The position numbers were made by a program, and so were the translations under genes. Of a stretch of 64,000 bases of DNA, positions 43,882 through 53,499 are shown in pieces. The notes beneath the pieces were generated by a model. It had not been told where the DNA came from and made no database searches. It was given only the letters and a program-made list of their open reading frames with translations. How positions within the stretch are numbered: position 1 is the stretch's first letter; every line of letters starts with the position of its first letter. Source of the DNA: Phocaeicola vulgatus ATCC 8482 (GTDB taxonomy: Bacteria; Bacteroidota; Bacteroidia; Bacteroidales; Bacteroidaceae); assembly GCF_000012825.1 (NCBI RefSeq), contig NC_009614.1, positions 496,001-560,000 of the forward strand, in the 5' to 3' direction.

Positions 43882-44793
43882 TTAAAATAATTTTGCAGGA
43901 TATTCACCGGCATCCACCAATGCCTGTATCTTGTCAACCACACTCTGACGGTCTTCAGGATAAGTTACTCCAAACCATTTGCTGGTAGTATCCAATACCT
44001 CAACGGTAGCAGTACCATCATTAATCAGCTTGTCCACCATCAGCGGAATAAAGAATTCGCTCTTCAAGTTTTCCATATTTTTAGGATCGCTCAAGAATGC
44101 TTTAAAGAATTCCTTGCTGTAAGCAAAGTAATCAGGAGTAAAGCCCCAGAAGTTCATGCTCACCGGAGTTGTGTCAGGGGTAGCTGTCCATTCGCCATTG
44201 TCGTCAATATACTTCACTTCTCCGTCTATGCGCTGAATTTTGGTACGTTCTACCACGGAAGTCAACAAATGATCCGCATTGGTTCCACAGATGCCGCGGG
44301 ATACCGTTCCACTCTCGCTCAATGTATTTCCTACACGGAAGCCCACCATAGCATACGTGTTTTTAGCACCTTCGGGCAGTGCAGAAAGGAACTTGCCCAT
44401 TACCTGGAACGAGTCACGGCCATAGAAGTCATCGCAATTGATCACCGCAAACGGTTCCTGTATCACATCAGCTCCCATCATGACAGCATGGTTAGTTCCC
44501 CAAGGTTTTGTACGCTCCGCAGGACAAGTAAAACCCTCCGGCAGATTGTCTAAAGCCTGGAATACCAGTTCGCAAGGAATATGACCTTCATATTTAGAAA
44601 TAATCTTTTCACGAAAATCTTGTTCAAAATCTTTACGGATAACAAAGACCAGTTTTCCAAAGCCGGCGTTGATAGCGTCATAAATAGAATAATCCATAAT
44701 AGTTTCGCCGTTAGGACCCAGACCATCCAATTGCTTCAATCCTCCGTAACGGCTGCCCATACCAGCCGCCAATAAAAATAAAGTTGGTTTCAT
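43882..44793 (-). CDS. Sugar-phosphate nucleotidyltransferase family protein
   Basis: 303 aa. The N-terminal nucleotide-binding signature is LFLLAAGMGSRYGGLKQLDG, with the metal-binding region FAVINCDDFYGRDSF and a conserved GTNHAVMMGADVI. This is the GT-A-type fold of NDP-sugar pyrophosphorylases, but the subgroup's substrate is not established. It is monocistronic, with a -7 box at 44828-44835. Confidence 0.85.
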   Translation of the reverse strand: MKPTLFLLAAGMGSRYGGLKQLDGLGPNGETIMDYSIYDAINAGFGKLVFVIRKDFEQDFREKIISKYEGHIPCELVFQALDNLPEGFTCPAERTKPWGTNHAVMMGADVIQEPFAVINCDDFYGRDSFQVMGKFLSALPEGAKNTYAMVGFRVGNTLSESGTVSRGICGTNADHLLTSVVERTKIQRIDGEVKYIDDNGEWTATPDTTPVSMNFWGFTPDYFAYSKEFFKAFLSDPKNMENLKSEFFIPLMVDKLINDGTATVEVLDTTSKWFGVTYPEDRQSVVDKIQALVDAGEYPAKLF

Positions 44794-44827
44794 AGTTTAT
44801 TTATTTAAAATTGAATATTTGATGGTA

Positions 44828-44835
44828 CAAAGCTA
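44828..44835 (-). promoter_or_regulatory. -7 box of the nucleotidyltransferase gene
   Basis: TAGCTTTG on the minus strand, 34 bases before the ATG at 44793. Confidence 0.6.
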
Positions 44836-44927
44836 CAAAATAATACGGAGGAAAAAAGCTACATTCCATTCAAATTCGAGCATAAATCAATCATTTCCCT
44901 CCTTTTGACGCAAATCAAGCCCTATTT

Positions 44928-47285
44928 CTAGAAAGGATAGCCGATGGCAAAGTGCAATCCCAGTCCATCCTTAAACTTAGGAATATTATAATATCCTTTC
45001 TTGCCGGTATCATACGGATCATGAAGAGCAATACCCAGATCCAGGCGGATCACCAGGAAAGTAAGGTCATAACGCAATCCCACCCCAGTACCCAAAGCTA
45101 TACTTTTAGCAAAATTACGAAGAGTAAGCAAACCGCCGGGACGTATATTCTCACCTTCCTCATTCTTTTGTTCACGCAGTAGCCACACATTTCCCGCATC
45201 CAGAAAAGCTGCCCCGTACAAATCACCCAGGATAGGGAAACGGTATTCCACATTCGCTTCCAGCTTCACATCTCCGGTTTCATCCAGATAACCATACTGT
45301 TTATCTTCGGGACGATAAGAACCGGGGCCGATAGAGCGCACTGTAAACGCACGGATACTGTTAGCTCCCCCAATATAGAACTGCTCGCTGTAAGGCGCTA
45401 CAGTCTGGTTCCCATATGCATACAAAATTCCCCCCATCAAACGAGTGGCTATATGCTGTTTCTCTCCGACTTTAAACAAACAACGCACTTCGGATGTCAT
45501 TTTCAGGAATTGCGCATAAGGACTGTTTAATAACTTCTTATCTGTTTCCTTGAATCCCTTCCCAAAAGCAGCATACACCAACGAAGTCAGATTACCTGCC
45601 GAAGTAAAGGAAGTTTCCCACCATAAATTATTGCGTTTCTTCAACGGGGCGTTATCATACGTAAACGTATAACTCATAGCTGGAATAAACTGATTTCCCA
45701 AACTGATTTTCAAGCTCCGGTTCTTGTCCACTATCGTATCAAAACGTGTAGTAGTATGCTGCAACGTATTAAATGCCAGTCTGAAAGGAGTCACAGTATG
45801 TTTCCATACCCGCGAAGGCTGGAAATCATATGACACCGTTCCACCGAAAGAAAGCATTTTAAAGAAGCGGGCACGGTTCAACTGACTGGCATACAACTTG
45901 AATGAGGTATGCTGCGGAAATCGCGAGCTCATCATTTTTTTACTCATCCACGGCAACACCAGGCGAGGATACTCCAATGAAAAAGAAGTCCCCAACTCGT
46001 ATGAGTTCAATTTAGAACTGTTCCCGTCCGCCGTAGAATTGGTCTGCCATTCGTATGACCCTTTCAACTGGAAAGAAAGCGTGGCGGCTGTACGCATGAA
46101 ATTCTTCCGCGAGAGGCTGAAAATCGCTCCGGGACCAGTCTGATCCGTACTTTTGGTAGTCACATTGAATTCCAGTTCTCCGTCATACGGCAAATCGAAT
46201 GTAGCATTCATCCGCACATTCAGCGTATCACACCCCGGCAATGTATCTTGCGGGGCATAGCGGAACTCGGCAAATTTGAAAATGCCCAAACGCGCCAAGG
46301 CTTCCTGCGTGAAATTCTGACGGGCCTGAGAATAAAGCTGCCCTTTCTGGTAAAAGAAGCGCTTAGCCAATACTCCGGGGCGGATACCGGGTTTCTTACC
46401 GCTATAGTGTAAAGTCATTCCCGGAAAGACGATGGAATCAGTAGGTTCCTCTCCTTTATATCCGGTAAGATAAACAGAAGTATTCCCTATATAATAAGGT
46501 CTTTTCGCATCGGCAGGCACTCCAGCTTTCGGGACAACCTGCAAACTGACCATTCCCGGTTTGCGCAAGGTATCCGCACGGAAAGTAATGAATTCGGGAC
46601 GGAAATAATAATAACCATTGTTACGGAAAAGGGTACTCAGCCGCTGGCGCTCCTCCTCCAGTTTCAACACACTGAAATTATCTCCTTTATGCAATACCCT
46701 CTGGTCATAAGCAGCCCTGATCAGACTATCGGCGCGAGGAGGATATTTCAGATACATGACAGAGTCCAGATAATAAGGGTTCGCCATATCAATCTTATAA
46801 CTTAACTTGGCTTTCCGAGGATTCTTCAACGAGTCTACAGAATAAGTCACAGCACCATTGAAAAAGCCATAATCATGCAACAGATTGGTGGCCACCTTCA
46901 CACGGGTTTCCGGATTCACCGTAGACAAATACACCGGAGTAGACCCCAGCTTGTTGAAGATCCAATGCCCCACCCCCTTTTTATCCTGGTATTTCACAAA
47001 ATCATTGTATATCCACAAACCGAAAGGAATGGGAAAACGCAAGGAGTTGCTTCCCAAAATGGCATTATTGGGAGGATAAGACAAAGCAGCCTCCACCTCT
47101 TCCAAGGTCTGGACACCGGCAGGGGTCTTGTCTTCATTCAGAATCTCCATATTTTTCACACCGACATATAGCGTTTCGTCTTCCGGCAAATTCCTGGTAG
47201 TAGAGCAGGCAGCTGTCATCAGCAACAATACCGATAATAGAAGCAGGTTTATGTTATGTTTTCTCTCCATATCTCCAACAATCAT
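44928..47285 (-). CDS. TamL: BamA/TamA-family outer-membrane lipoprotein
   Basis: 785 aa (780 if the ATG at 47270 is used). A lipoprotein signal ends in MTAAC. POTRA-like segments follow (about 30-340), then a 16-strand Omp85 barrel with the signature FYIGGANSIRAFTVRSIGPG and C-terminal LHFAIGYPF. In Bacteroidota TamL replaces TamA and works with TamB in outer-membrane assembly or lipid traffic. Its ATG overlaps the tamB stop (ATGA), indicating coupling. Confidence 0.92.
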   Translation of the reverse strand: MIVGDMERKHNINLLLLSVLLLMTAACSTTRNLPEDETLYVGVKNMEILNEDKTPAGVQTLEEVEAALSYPPNNAILGSNSLRFPIPFGLWIYNDFVKYQDKKGVGHWIFNKLGSTPVYLSTVNPETRVKVATNLLHDYGFFNGAVTYSVDSLKNPRKAKLSYKIDMANPYYLDSVMYLKYPPRADSLIRAAYDQRVLHKGDNFSVLKLEEERQRLSTLFRNNGYYYFRPEFITFRADTLRKPGMVSLQVVPKAGVPADAKRPYYIGNTSVYLTGYKGEEPTDSIVFPGMTLHYSGKKPGIRPGVLAKRFFYQKGQLYSQARQNFTQEALARLGIFKFAEFRYAPQDTLPGCDTLNVRMNATFDLPYDGELEFNVTTKSTDQTGPGAIFSLSRKNFMRTAATLSFQLKGSYEWQTNSTADGNSSKLNSYELGTSFSLEYPRLVLPWMSKKMMSSRFPQHTSFKLYASQLNRARFFKMLSFGGTVSYDFQPSRVWKHTVTPFRLAFNTLQHTTTRFDTIVDKNRSLKISLGNQFIPAMSYTFTYDNAPLKKRNNLWWETSFTSAGNLTSLVYAAFGKGFKETDKKLLNSPYAQFLKMTSEVRCLFKVGEKQHIATRLMGGILYAYGNQTVAPYSEQFYIGGANSIRAFTVRSIGPGSYRPEDKQYGYLDETGDVKLEANVEYRFPILGDLYGAAFLDAGNVWLLREQKNEEGENIRPGGLLTLRNFAKSIALGTGVGLRYDLTFLVIRLDLGIALHDPYDTGKKGYYNIPKFKDGLGLHFAIGYPF

Positions 47286-50200
47286 TTTTTCTTCTTAGAC
47301 TTGAAAATAAACAGTTCGCCCAGGTGACTCATCTTCTTGCGAAGCACAATACCCACACCGGTCTCTATGATCTCACCTTCCAGCACACTCTCATAGTTCT
47401 TGTCGTGGAAGAGCTTGACATACCGGGTACCGCTGTTGTCCAAGCGGTATTCTATGGATACATTATCAATAAAGGTTTCATCCTGCTGTACCGTACTTCC
47501 GGTAGACACTTTACCGCCTACCACTATACGGAAGCGGTTATTCCAGAAACGTTTGGCGAACTGGAAATTATAATCCGTGCGTTTCCCGCCGCTATCGGCA
47601 TCATCCACCGTTTCCATGCCCACATTGATATCAAGTGCTTTTCCGGCAATATTCGAGATTTCGCTCTGCAGGAATGAGTTCAAGGCATTATTCACATTAA
47701 ATCCTCCCGTAGAGTTTCCTTCAGCCATATACATTCCGGTCACCAGCATGGTGACAGCCAGTTTTCCCCGTTCCTCCACCGACATGGCATTCAGCTGGTC
47801 TTGCACAGACGCATCCTCGGGAGCCGAAAGGGTAAACGCCAGCCCCAGATTCTCCAGACTCTGGCTCAAAGCGATCCCTACATCAAACCCGACGATACGC
47901 GAAGTCTTTCCATCCTCGCCCACCGAAGCACGGACCCTTTCGGCCGCGGTAATGTTCAGTTGCGGATTCATGATATTTCCCGTCCACTCCACATAACTGC
48001 CATTTTGAATATTAAAAGTCTTCAGCGGAATAATCGGAATCTGGTATTTCATCTCCCCGCTCATCAAGGAATAACGCCCGGTCAGCAACATATCCCCCTG
48101 AGGAGTGTACTGGAATGACAAGTCTCCGCCTCCTTCCAGCAACATATAGTTGGAGCCGTCCGGCACCAGATCCACACGTGCCTGCACCGCCTGGTCTATA
48201 TGCATGGTCATGGCCACATCCATCCCTCCCAAAGAGATTTGCTGGACAGAGGACTCCTCTACCGAAGTTGTGTCGTTGAAATTGACAAAAGTCACCATAT
48301 CCCCCAAACGGTCGTTCACCGTCAAGGGAGAGTCTTTCAGGACATAGGTCACATTGGTCTTCCCCAAGATGTTCATGTTCCCCCGCATCACCAGTTCCTC
48401 CACAGGACCGCGCAGCGTTGCGTTAAAATCCACATACATCTTGCCGTAAACCATAGCCCGCTTGGTACGGGGAGCATTCAGCAACTCATAATTCTCGGCA
48501 TGCATTTTAAGGTTCACTGCCGTCCGTTCCAAATCCGAGAAATCCACCTCGCCGTTAATGGTAAAAGGAGTCTTGCCTTTGGTGAATATATCGAACTCCT
48601 TGAACATCATCTTACTGTTCACCACCTGCACCGGTTCATTATCAAAACGGAACATGGCAGACATCTCCGGCATGAAGAAAGTCACGGAATCCAATGCCAG
48701 TTCCCCATTCAGCAAGGGTTTGGCCGGATCACCTTTCATGGACAATGTTCCATCAATATCCCCGTCCAGTTCCACCATGCGGTCGGGCACAAACGGATTG
48801 GCGACATTCAGCGGAAAATGTTCGAAGGCTATATCCGCGCTCAGGCTTCCCGTTCCTTCCTCCGCGGGCAGATAGATACCTCCCAAATGAGCTATCTCCT
48901 CACCATCATGGCGTATATAGGCATCCAGATGATGATCCTTTGCCTCACCGGGCAGATACACACCACCCAGTTCCCAATTTCCCAACGCACTGCCTTCATA
49001 TTTGAATTCATCTATACGCAAATCACTGCTCACCATCATATACGGACCGGAATCTATATAATGCGCTTCTGCTCCGATCCATCCTTCCATATCAGGCATA
49101 TAGGGAAGGATACGCCGGAATTCTTTCAGATTGATGCGTGAAAGCTCCACCGTCATATCCTGTTTGGCTATGGTATCTTCCCGATTGGTATAGAAACTGA
49201 GTCCGGTCCCCTGCTCGTCATGCAAATCCAGATTTGCATGAATCCGCCCGTTGTCAGCCAGATAAATATAGTTATTTTTATTCACGGTAAAAGGACGGTA
49301 TACCAACGTGGGATGCTCTGGAAAAACCTTCATGCGTATGCCGTGGCGGCGCAGGTCGGCCATCACGCCCATATATACTCCCTGTTCTTTACGGGCATTC
49401 AGGTATTGAACCAACAACTGGGCACTGTTGTTTCCCACATTTCCCTCCAGCGTCACATCAAACGCCTCCTGTCCCGGTTTGGGTCCGTTCACCACTCCGC
49501 TCAACATATTTATGCCATTCAGGTCCTGCTGTACATCCAAATAGATGGTATCCAAAGTCAGGCTGTCTGTACGCAATCCATATAAATAAGCCTCCCCGTT
49601 CAATCCCTCTGCCGGAGATGAATCCACATCCATAAACAGACGACTGTATGACAACCCCATCATTGACAGATAATTGGCTATCGGATTATCGGGACCGGAA
49701 GATATTTTCAGACATAGTCCCGGAAGAAATTCCCGAAGCTCCTCCTGTTCAATATGTTTGCTTTCCCATTGTTCCGCCAGTTTCTTCATCAGCAAATCCG
49801 CCCTGCCGGAAATGTATTCCATGTGCCCTGCTCCTTCCAGACTCAAATCAAGATCCCCCGCACGCAGATAAGCAAAAGTGGAATCTCTGGAAGTGCTGAA
49901 TCCAGCAAACAGGTCCTTGGAATGGGAAGTGCGTTTGGCAGTGACAATCGTGGCATTCGTCATCTCGGCCTCTACGACATACCTTTTTCTGAGGTCACTG
50001 CTGAAACGGACCCCCAGGTGCTGGGAGGTCTGAAAACGGGTATCCATCAGATGAAGCGCCTGCCAATCCAAATGAGCCACATCCATTTTCAAGTCGCCCG
50101 AAACATCATGAGGTTTCAAGATACCATCCAAATGCGCCTTGATATCCATGGTCCAGTTTTTCACTGCCAGTGAAGCATGCACCTTCGATTTCTCCAGTCC

Positions 50201-51931
50201 GGCAGCCAATGAAATTCCTGTCAGATGATAACTGCCATAATGGAAACGGTCTATGCCGCCCTCCGCATTGAAATAAGTACGGGGAGAAAAAAAGTCAAAA
50301 CCTTCCCCCTCCACTTTCAGACGGGTGGACAAGGTGTACAAAGAATCGGCAGGCATAAACTGGTGCAGGTCAAAATGATTGACAGCCAAGTCTGCCTCAT
50401 ACCTGTCACGCGACAAGTCGTATTTGGCAAACAGACGGGCTGCCCGTTCCATCTTGAAATCATCCGCTACGGAGATGCTGTCATTATAAACCGTTATAGG
50501 AATAGTATCGGCCGCAACCACCGCCTGGGCTTCGGGCTGCATCAGCAGCAGGTCCGTGCCCATTTTAGTGCCCGCCATCGTAAATTTGCCTTCCAAGCGC
50601 GTTCCGTATGGAATTTCTATTCCTTCAGCCAACGTGGAAACAAACTTCAAATCCTTGGTTTCAGCTTCCAAAGTGATATCCCCCCCGCGCAGCAGACTGT
50701 CTGTCAGATGGGTTAGCTCCCCCCGGGCGAACAATCCCAATGCACCGGGCAGCTCGGCAGTCAGCGTAGTCAGTTTCAGCTTGTTCAAATCACCGTCGAT
50801 CCCTGTACGGATGCGCAAGGGTTCGGAAGGATACTGCCGGATAAACTTTTCATCCATACTTCCCATGAATCTCACCACATCCGGCTTTCCTATATCAGCC
50901 ATCAGCCGTGCGGACACCAAGCCTTCATCCTTAAAATCCAAGGCATTCCAATCCATCGCAGCGTTCAGTTCCAGATAAGAATCCCGGGTTTCCAGTTTCA
51001 ATGAAGGCACACGCAGCACCTTGTCATTGGAAACCATCCGCCCTGTGGCAGAAACGATTTCCACTCCCGAACGCTCTTTCAGCACAAACTGGCTGATTAT
51101 GGCTTTCATATTCCTACCTCCGTAGTATAGGGAATCCAGTTTCACACCGATATCCGTCAGTGCAATATGGGAGGGGTCCAGTCCGGAGGACAGGCTGTCG
51201 GCAGCCAGCGGCTTCCCGTTATCGTAACGCACACGTCCGTTCTCTATCCGAAACGTTTGCAGCGAATAGGCCGATTTATGCAAGTCTATCAGCCCATCGC
51301 GCAGTATGGCATTATCCAGCGAAGCCGCCAATGACAAGCTGTCCAAAGGCATATCCAGCGCAAAGGATACATTCTGTAAATCAATATCCTGCAATATTAT
51401 TTTCCAATAGGCGGTGTCGCTTGCAGCCGTATCGGCCGCAGCGGTGTCATTCAGGCAAAGAGATAAATCCGTATCTTTCAACAAGACTTTGTTAACGATG
51501 GCAGTTTCGGGGTCCAGTGCCACTCCATGACTGGAAATGAACAATTCCCCCAAAGTACCGTTCAACTTCATGCCATGTATCAAGTCATTAGAATTCACTG
51601 TGGCTCCTTGCAGGGATATGCCATCCACTTCCACCTGCTTTTTCAGCAGTGGCAGCAACTGCACATTCACTTGCAGGCGGCGTACACTGAGCAACGTATC
51701 ATTATGCGGGGAAGCAGCATCTACATTGGTCACCACCAGATTCAACGGAAAAGACAAAGAGATACGTCCCACGGAGATATTCATACCAGTAGCTTCCGAG
51801 GCATATACAGCAGCTTTGTCCACCAGAAAATTCTGAATAGGTGGCAAATAAATCAATATACATAAAATGATGAACAGAATGAACGGAGATGCTATCGTCC
51901 ACAATGTCCAACGAACATATTTTTTCTTCAT
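47282..51931 (-). CDS. tamB: TamB, translocation and assembly module inner-membrane component
   Basis: 1549 aa from the ATG at 51931. One N-terminal membrane helix (about 8-30, WTLWTIASPFILFIILCILI) is followed by a very long AsmA-like beta-helical periplasmic domain and a C-terminal DUF490/TamB domain (SLSGEMKYQIPIIPLKTF-like region and MNPQLNITAAERVRASVGED). It bridges inner and outer membranes with TamL. The frame is open 9 codons further to a TTG, but that codon lies in the -7 box, so the ATG is preferred. Confidence 0.94.
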   Translation of the reverse strand: MKKKYVRWTLWTIASPFILFIILCILIYLPPIQNFLVDKAAVYASEATGMNISVGRISLSFPLNLVVTNVDAASPHNDTLLSVRRLQVNVQLLPLLKKQVEVDGISLQGATVNSNDLIHGMKLNGTLGELFISSHGVALDPETAIVNKVLLKDTDLSLCLNDTAAADTAASDTAYWKIILQDIDLQNVSFALDMPLDSLSLAASLDNAILRDGLIDLHKSAYSLQTFRIENGRVRYDNGKPLAADSLSSGLDPSHIALTDIGVKLDSLYYGGRNMKAIISQFVLKERSGVEIVSATGRMVSNDKVLRVPSLKLETRDSYLELNAAMDWNALDFKDEGLVSARLMADIGKPDVVRFMGSMDEKFIRQYPSEPLRIRTGIDGDLNKLKLTTLTAELPGALGLFARGELTHLTDSLLRGGDITLEAETKDLKFVSTLAEGIEIPYGTRLEGKFTMAGTKMGTDLLLMQPEAQAVVAADTIPITVYNDSISVADDFKMERAARLFAKYDLSRDRYEADLAVNHFDLHQFMPADSLYTLSTRLKVEGEGFDFFSPRTYFNAEGGIDRFHYGSYHLTGISLAAGLEKSKVHASLAVKNWTMDIKAHLDGILKPHDVSGDLKMDVAHLDWQALHLMDTRFQTSQHLGVRFSSDLRKRYVVEAEMTNATIVTAKRTSHSKDLFAGFSTSRDSTFAYLRAGDLDLSLEGAGHMEYISGRADLLMKKLAEQWESKHIEQEELREFLPGLCLKISSGPDNPIANYLSMMGLSYSRLFMDVDSSPAEGLNGEAYLYGLRTDSLTLDTIYLDVQQDLNGINMLSGVVNGPKPGQEAFDVTLEGNVGNNSAQLLVQYLNARKEQGVYMGVMADLRRHGIRMKVFPEHPTLVYRPFTVNKNNYIYLADNGRIHANLDLHDEQGTGLSFYTNREDTIAKQDMTVELSRINLKEFRRILPYMPDMEGWIGAEAHYIDSGPYMMVSSDLRIDEFKYEGSALGNWELGGVYLPGEAKDHHLDAYIRHDGEEIAHLGGIYLPAEEGTGSLSADIAFEHFPLNVANPFVPDRMVELDGDIDGTLSMKGDPAKPLLNGELALDSVTFFMPEMSAMFRFDNEPVQVVNSKMMFKEFDIFTKGKTPFTINGEVDFSDLERTAVNLKMHAENYELLNAPRTKRAMVYGKMYVDFNATLRGPVEELVMRGNMNILGKTNVTYVLKDSPLTVNDRLGDMVTFVNFNDTTSVEESSVQQISLGGMDVAMTMHIDQAVQARVDLVPDGSNYMLLEGGGDLSFQYTPQGDMLLTGRYSLMSGEMKYQIPIIPLKTFNIQNGSYVEWTGNIMNPQLNITAAERVRASVGEDGKTSRIVGFDVGIALSQSLENLGLAFTLSAPEDASVQDQLNAMSVEERGKLAVTMLVTGMYMAEGNSTGGFNVNNALNSFLQSEISNIAGKALDINVGMETVDDADSGGKRTDYNFQFAKRFWNNRFRIVVGGKVSTGSTVQQDETFIDNVSIEYRLDNSGTRYVKLFHDKNYESVLEGEIIETGVGIVLRKKMSHLGELFIFKSKKKK

Positions 51932-51955
51932 CGAGTGTCTGTACAAGTATTCCTG

Positions 51956-51963
51956 CAAATTTA
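51956..51963 (-). promoter_or_regulatory. -7 box of the tamB-tamL operon
   Basis: TAAATTTG on the minus strand, 24 bases before the ATG at 51931. It contains the in-frame TTG that would otherwise lengthen TamB. Confidence 0.65.
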
Positions 51964-52611
51964 AACAATTTTATCGGCATAATGGTTGAAAGAACGCAGC
52001 TTTTATCTTTTGTTTCCCATAATTTATTAAAAAAGAACTTACGGACTACCTGTTGCCACTAGGAAAGATCTATAATCTTACCCCCGCAAAATTTAAATCT
52101 TTCAGCTCTCCCGTCTGTTCCCATAATATGAACAATACGGACAAGCCGACAGATTTCCAAGAAGACGGAAGCTACTTCCAACGTAGACGCAGTTCCTTTT
52201 TCTCACACACGTGCGCGCATATTACAAATATGATATAAATCCGGCATCCTTCATCAAAGACTTCCCTCTGAAACGATGGATGCCATACTACTATTCAATG
52301 CGAATTTCAAGACTTATGCAAACCATGTTATTCAGAAACTTTTTTAATTTTCTTTTTTCAAGTTTTATCATCTTCCGGTTTTGCCGCCGGTCTTTTTATC
52401 TATTTTCTTTCGTCTTTTCTCTTTCCGGTGCTTCTCTTCCCCTCACTCTGCCTCATTTACTTTTCTTCTCTACAAATTATAAGAACACGCACGTTTGTGA
52501 GGAAAAAAGACCTGGTTCTGCCGCGTCTGCGTCTGAAGTATTCCTCCGCTCTCTCCCTTTTTTTATCCTTCCTTTCTTCGCTTTTCCGCTCTTACTCTCA
52601 ATTTTATTTCC
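51964..52611. other. Long non-coding gap with pyrimidine-rich tracts
   Basis: About 650 bases between divergent tamB and the cyclophilin gene. I see no credible gene: the longest frame (52211-52627) is low-complexity and hydrophobic because of T/C-rich DNA. Pyrimidine-rich tracts lie at about 52320-52480 and 52540-52610 on the plus strand. A regulatory RNA or phase-variable element was looked for and not recognised. Confidence 0.5.
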
Positions 52612-52619
52612 TATCTTTG
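52612..52619 (+). promoter_or_regulatory. -7 box of the cyclophilin gene
   Basis: TATCTTTG, 22 bases before the ATG at 52642. Confidence 0.65.
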
Positions 52620-52641
52620 TCCGATAAATAAAAAATAGCTC

Positions 52642-53487
52642 ATGACTTCAAACAAAATTTTACTAATATGCCTGGCCTTCATTGCATTGACTGCATGCAA
52701 CGCCGGCTCGAAAAGACAAACAAATCATCATATGGAAAATGAAAAGCGTACCTTGGTAAAACTGGAAACCACCATGGGAAATATCACAGTGGCCCTGTAT
52801 AATGAAACGCCGAAACATCGTGATAACTTTATCAAACTGGTAAAAGAAGGAGTATATGACAGTACATTGTTCCACCGGGTTATCAAACAATTCATGATCC
52901 AAGCTGGCGATCCGGACAGCAAAAACGCATCGGATACTGCCATGCTGGGCAGCGGTGATGTGGGTTACACCATTCCCGCTGAGTTCAATCCGAAATTCTT
53001 CCACAAGAAAGGAGTATTGGCGGCAGCACGCCAGGGTGATGATGTGAACCCCGAAAAGGCTTCATCGGGTTGCCAGTTCTATATTGTTACCGGACGCAAG
53101 TTCACCGAACCGCAATTGCTGGGCATGGAGAACAAAATAAACGAACAGCGTGAAGAAGCTCTGTTCGACAGTCTGGCACGCCAGCACATGAAGGAAATAT
53201 ACAAGATGCGCAAGGCAGGAGACAATGCCGGGTTACTGGAATTACAGGACACCTTGGAAGCCCAAGCCCGTGAGCTGGCGGACAAAGAAGAGAAATTCCG
53301 CTTCACCCCCGAACAGATCAAAGCATACAGCACCATAGGCGGCGCTCCCCACCTGGACGGTTCTTATACCGTATTCGGTGAAGTAACCGAAGGTATGGAA
53401 GTAGTGGACAATATTGAAATAGCAAAAACGAACCGCGCAGACCGCCCTATAGAGAATATCCGGATTCTCAAGGCAAGTATTCAGTAA
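52642..53487 (+). CDS. Cyclophilin-type peptidyl-prolyl isomerase lipoprotein
   Basis: 281 aa. The lipobox L-T-A-C ends at C19. The cyclophilin fold runs from about 37: VKLETTMGNITVALYNETPK, YDSTLFHRVIKQFMIQAGDP, KASSGCQFYIVTG and HLDGSYTVFGEVTEGMEVVD. An acidic/basic helical insertion of about 75 residues (roughly 155-230) splits the last two motifs. It probably assists folding in the envelope. The M16 peptidase gene starts 12 bases downstream. Confidence 0.93.
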   Translation: MTSNKILLICLAFIALTACNAGSKRQTNHHMENEKRTLVKLETTMGNITVALYNETPKHRDNFIKLVKEGVYDSTLFHRVIKQFMIQAGDPDSKNASDTAMLGSGDVGYTIPAEFNPKFFHKKGVLAAARQGDDVNPEKASSGCQFYIVTGRKFTEPQLLGMENKINEQREEALFDSLARQHMKEIYKMRKAGDNAGLLELQDTLEAQARELADKEEKFRFTPEQIKAYSTIGGAPHLDGSYTVFGEVTEGMEVVDNIEIAKTNRADRPIENIRILKASIQ

Positions 53488-53499
53488 TTTGCGACTCAG

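Noticed and set aside
52211..52627. 138-aa plus-strand ORF before the cyclophilin gene
   Set aside because: Its Phe/Ser/Leu-rich sequence is explained by the T/C-rich DNA, and it overlaps the cyclophilin promoter.
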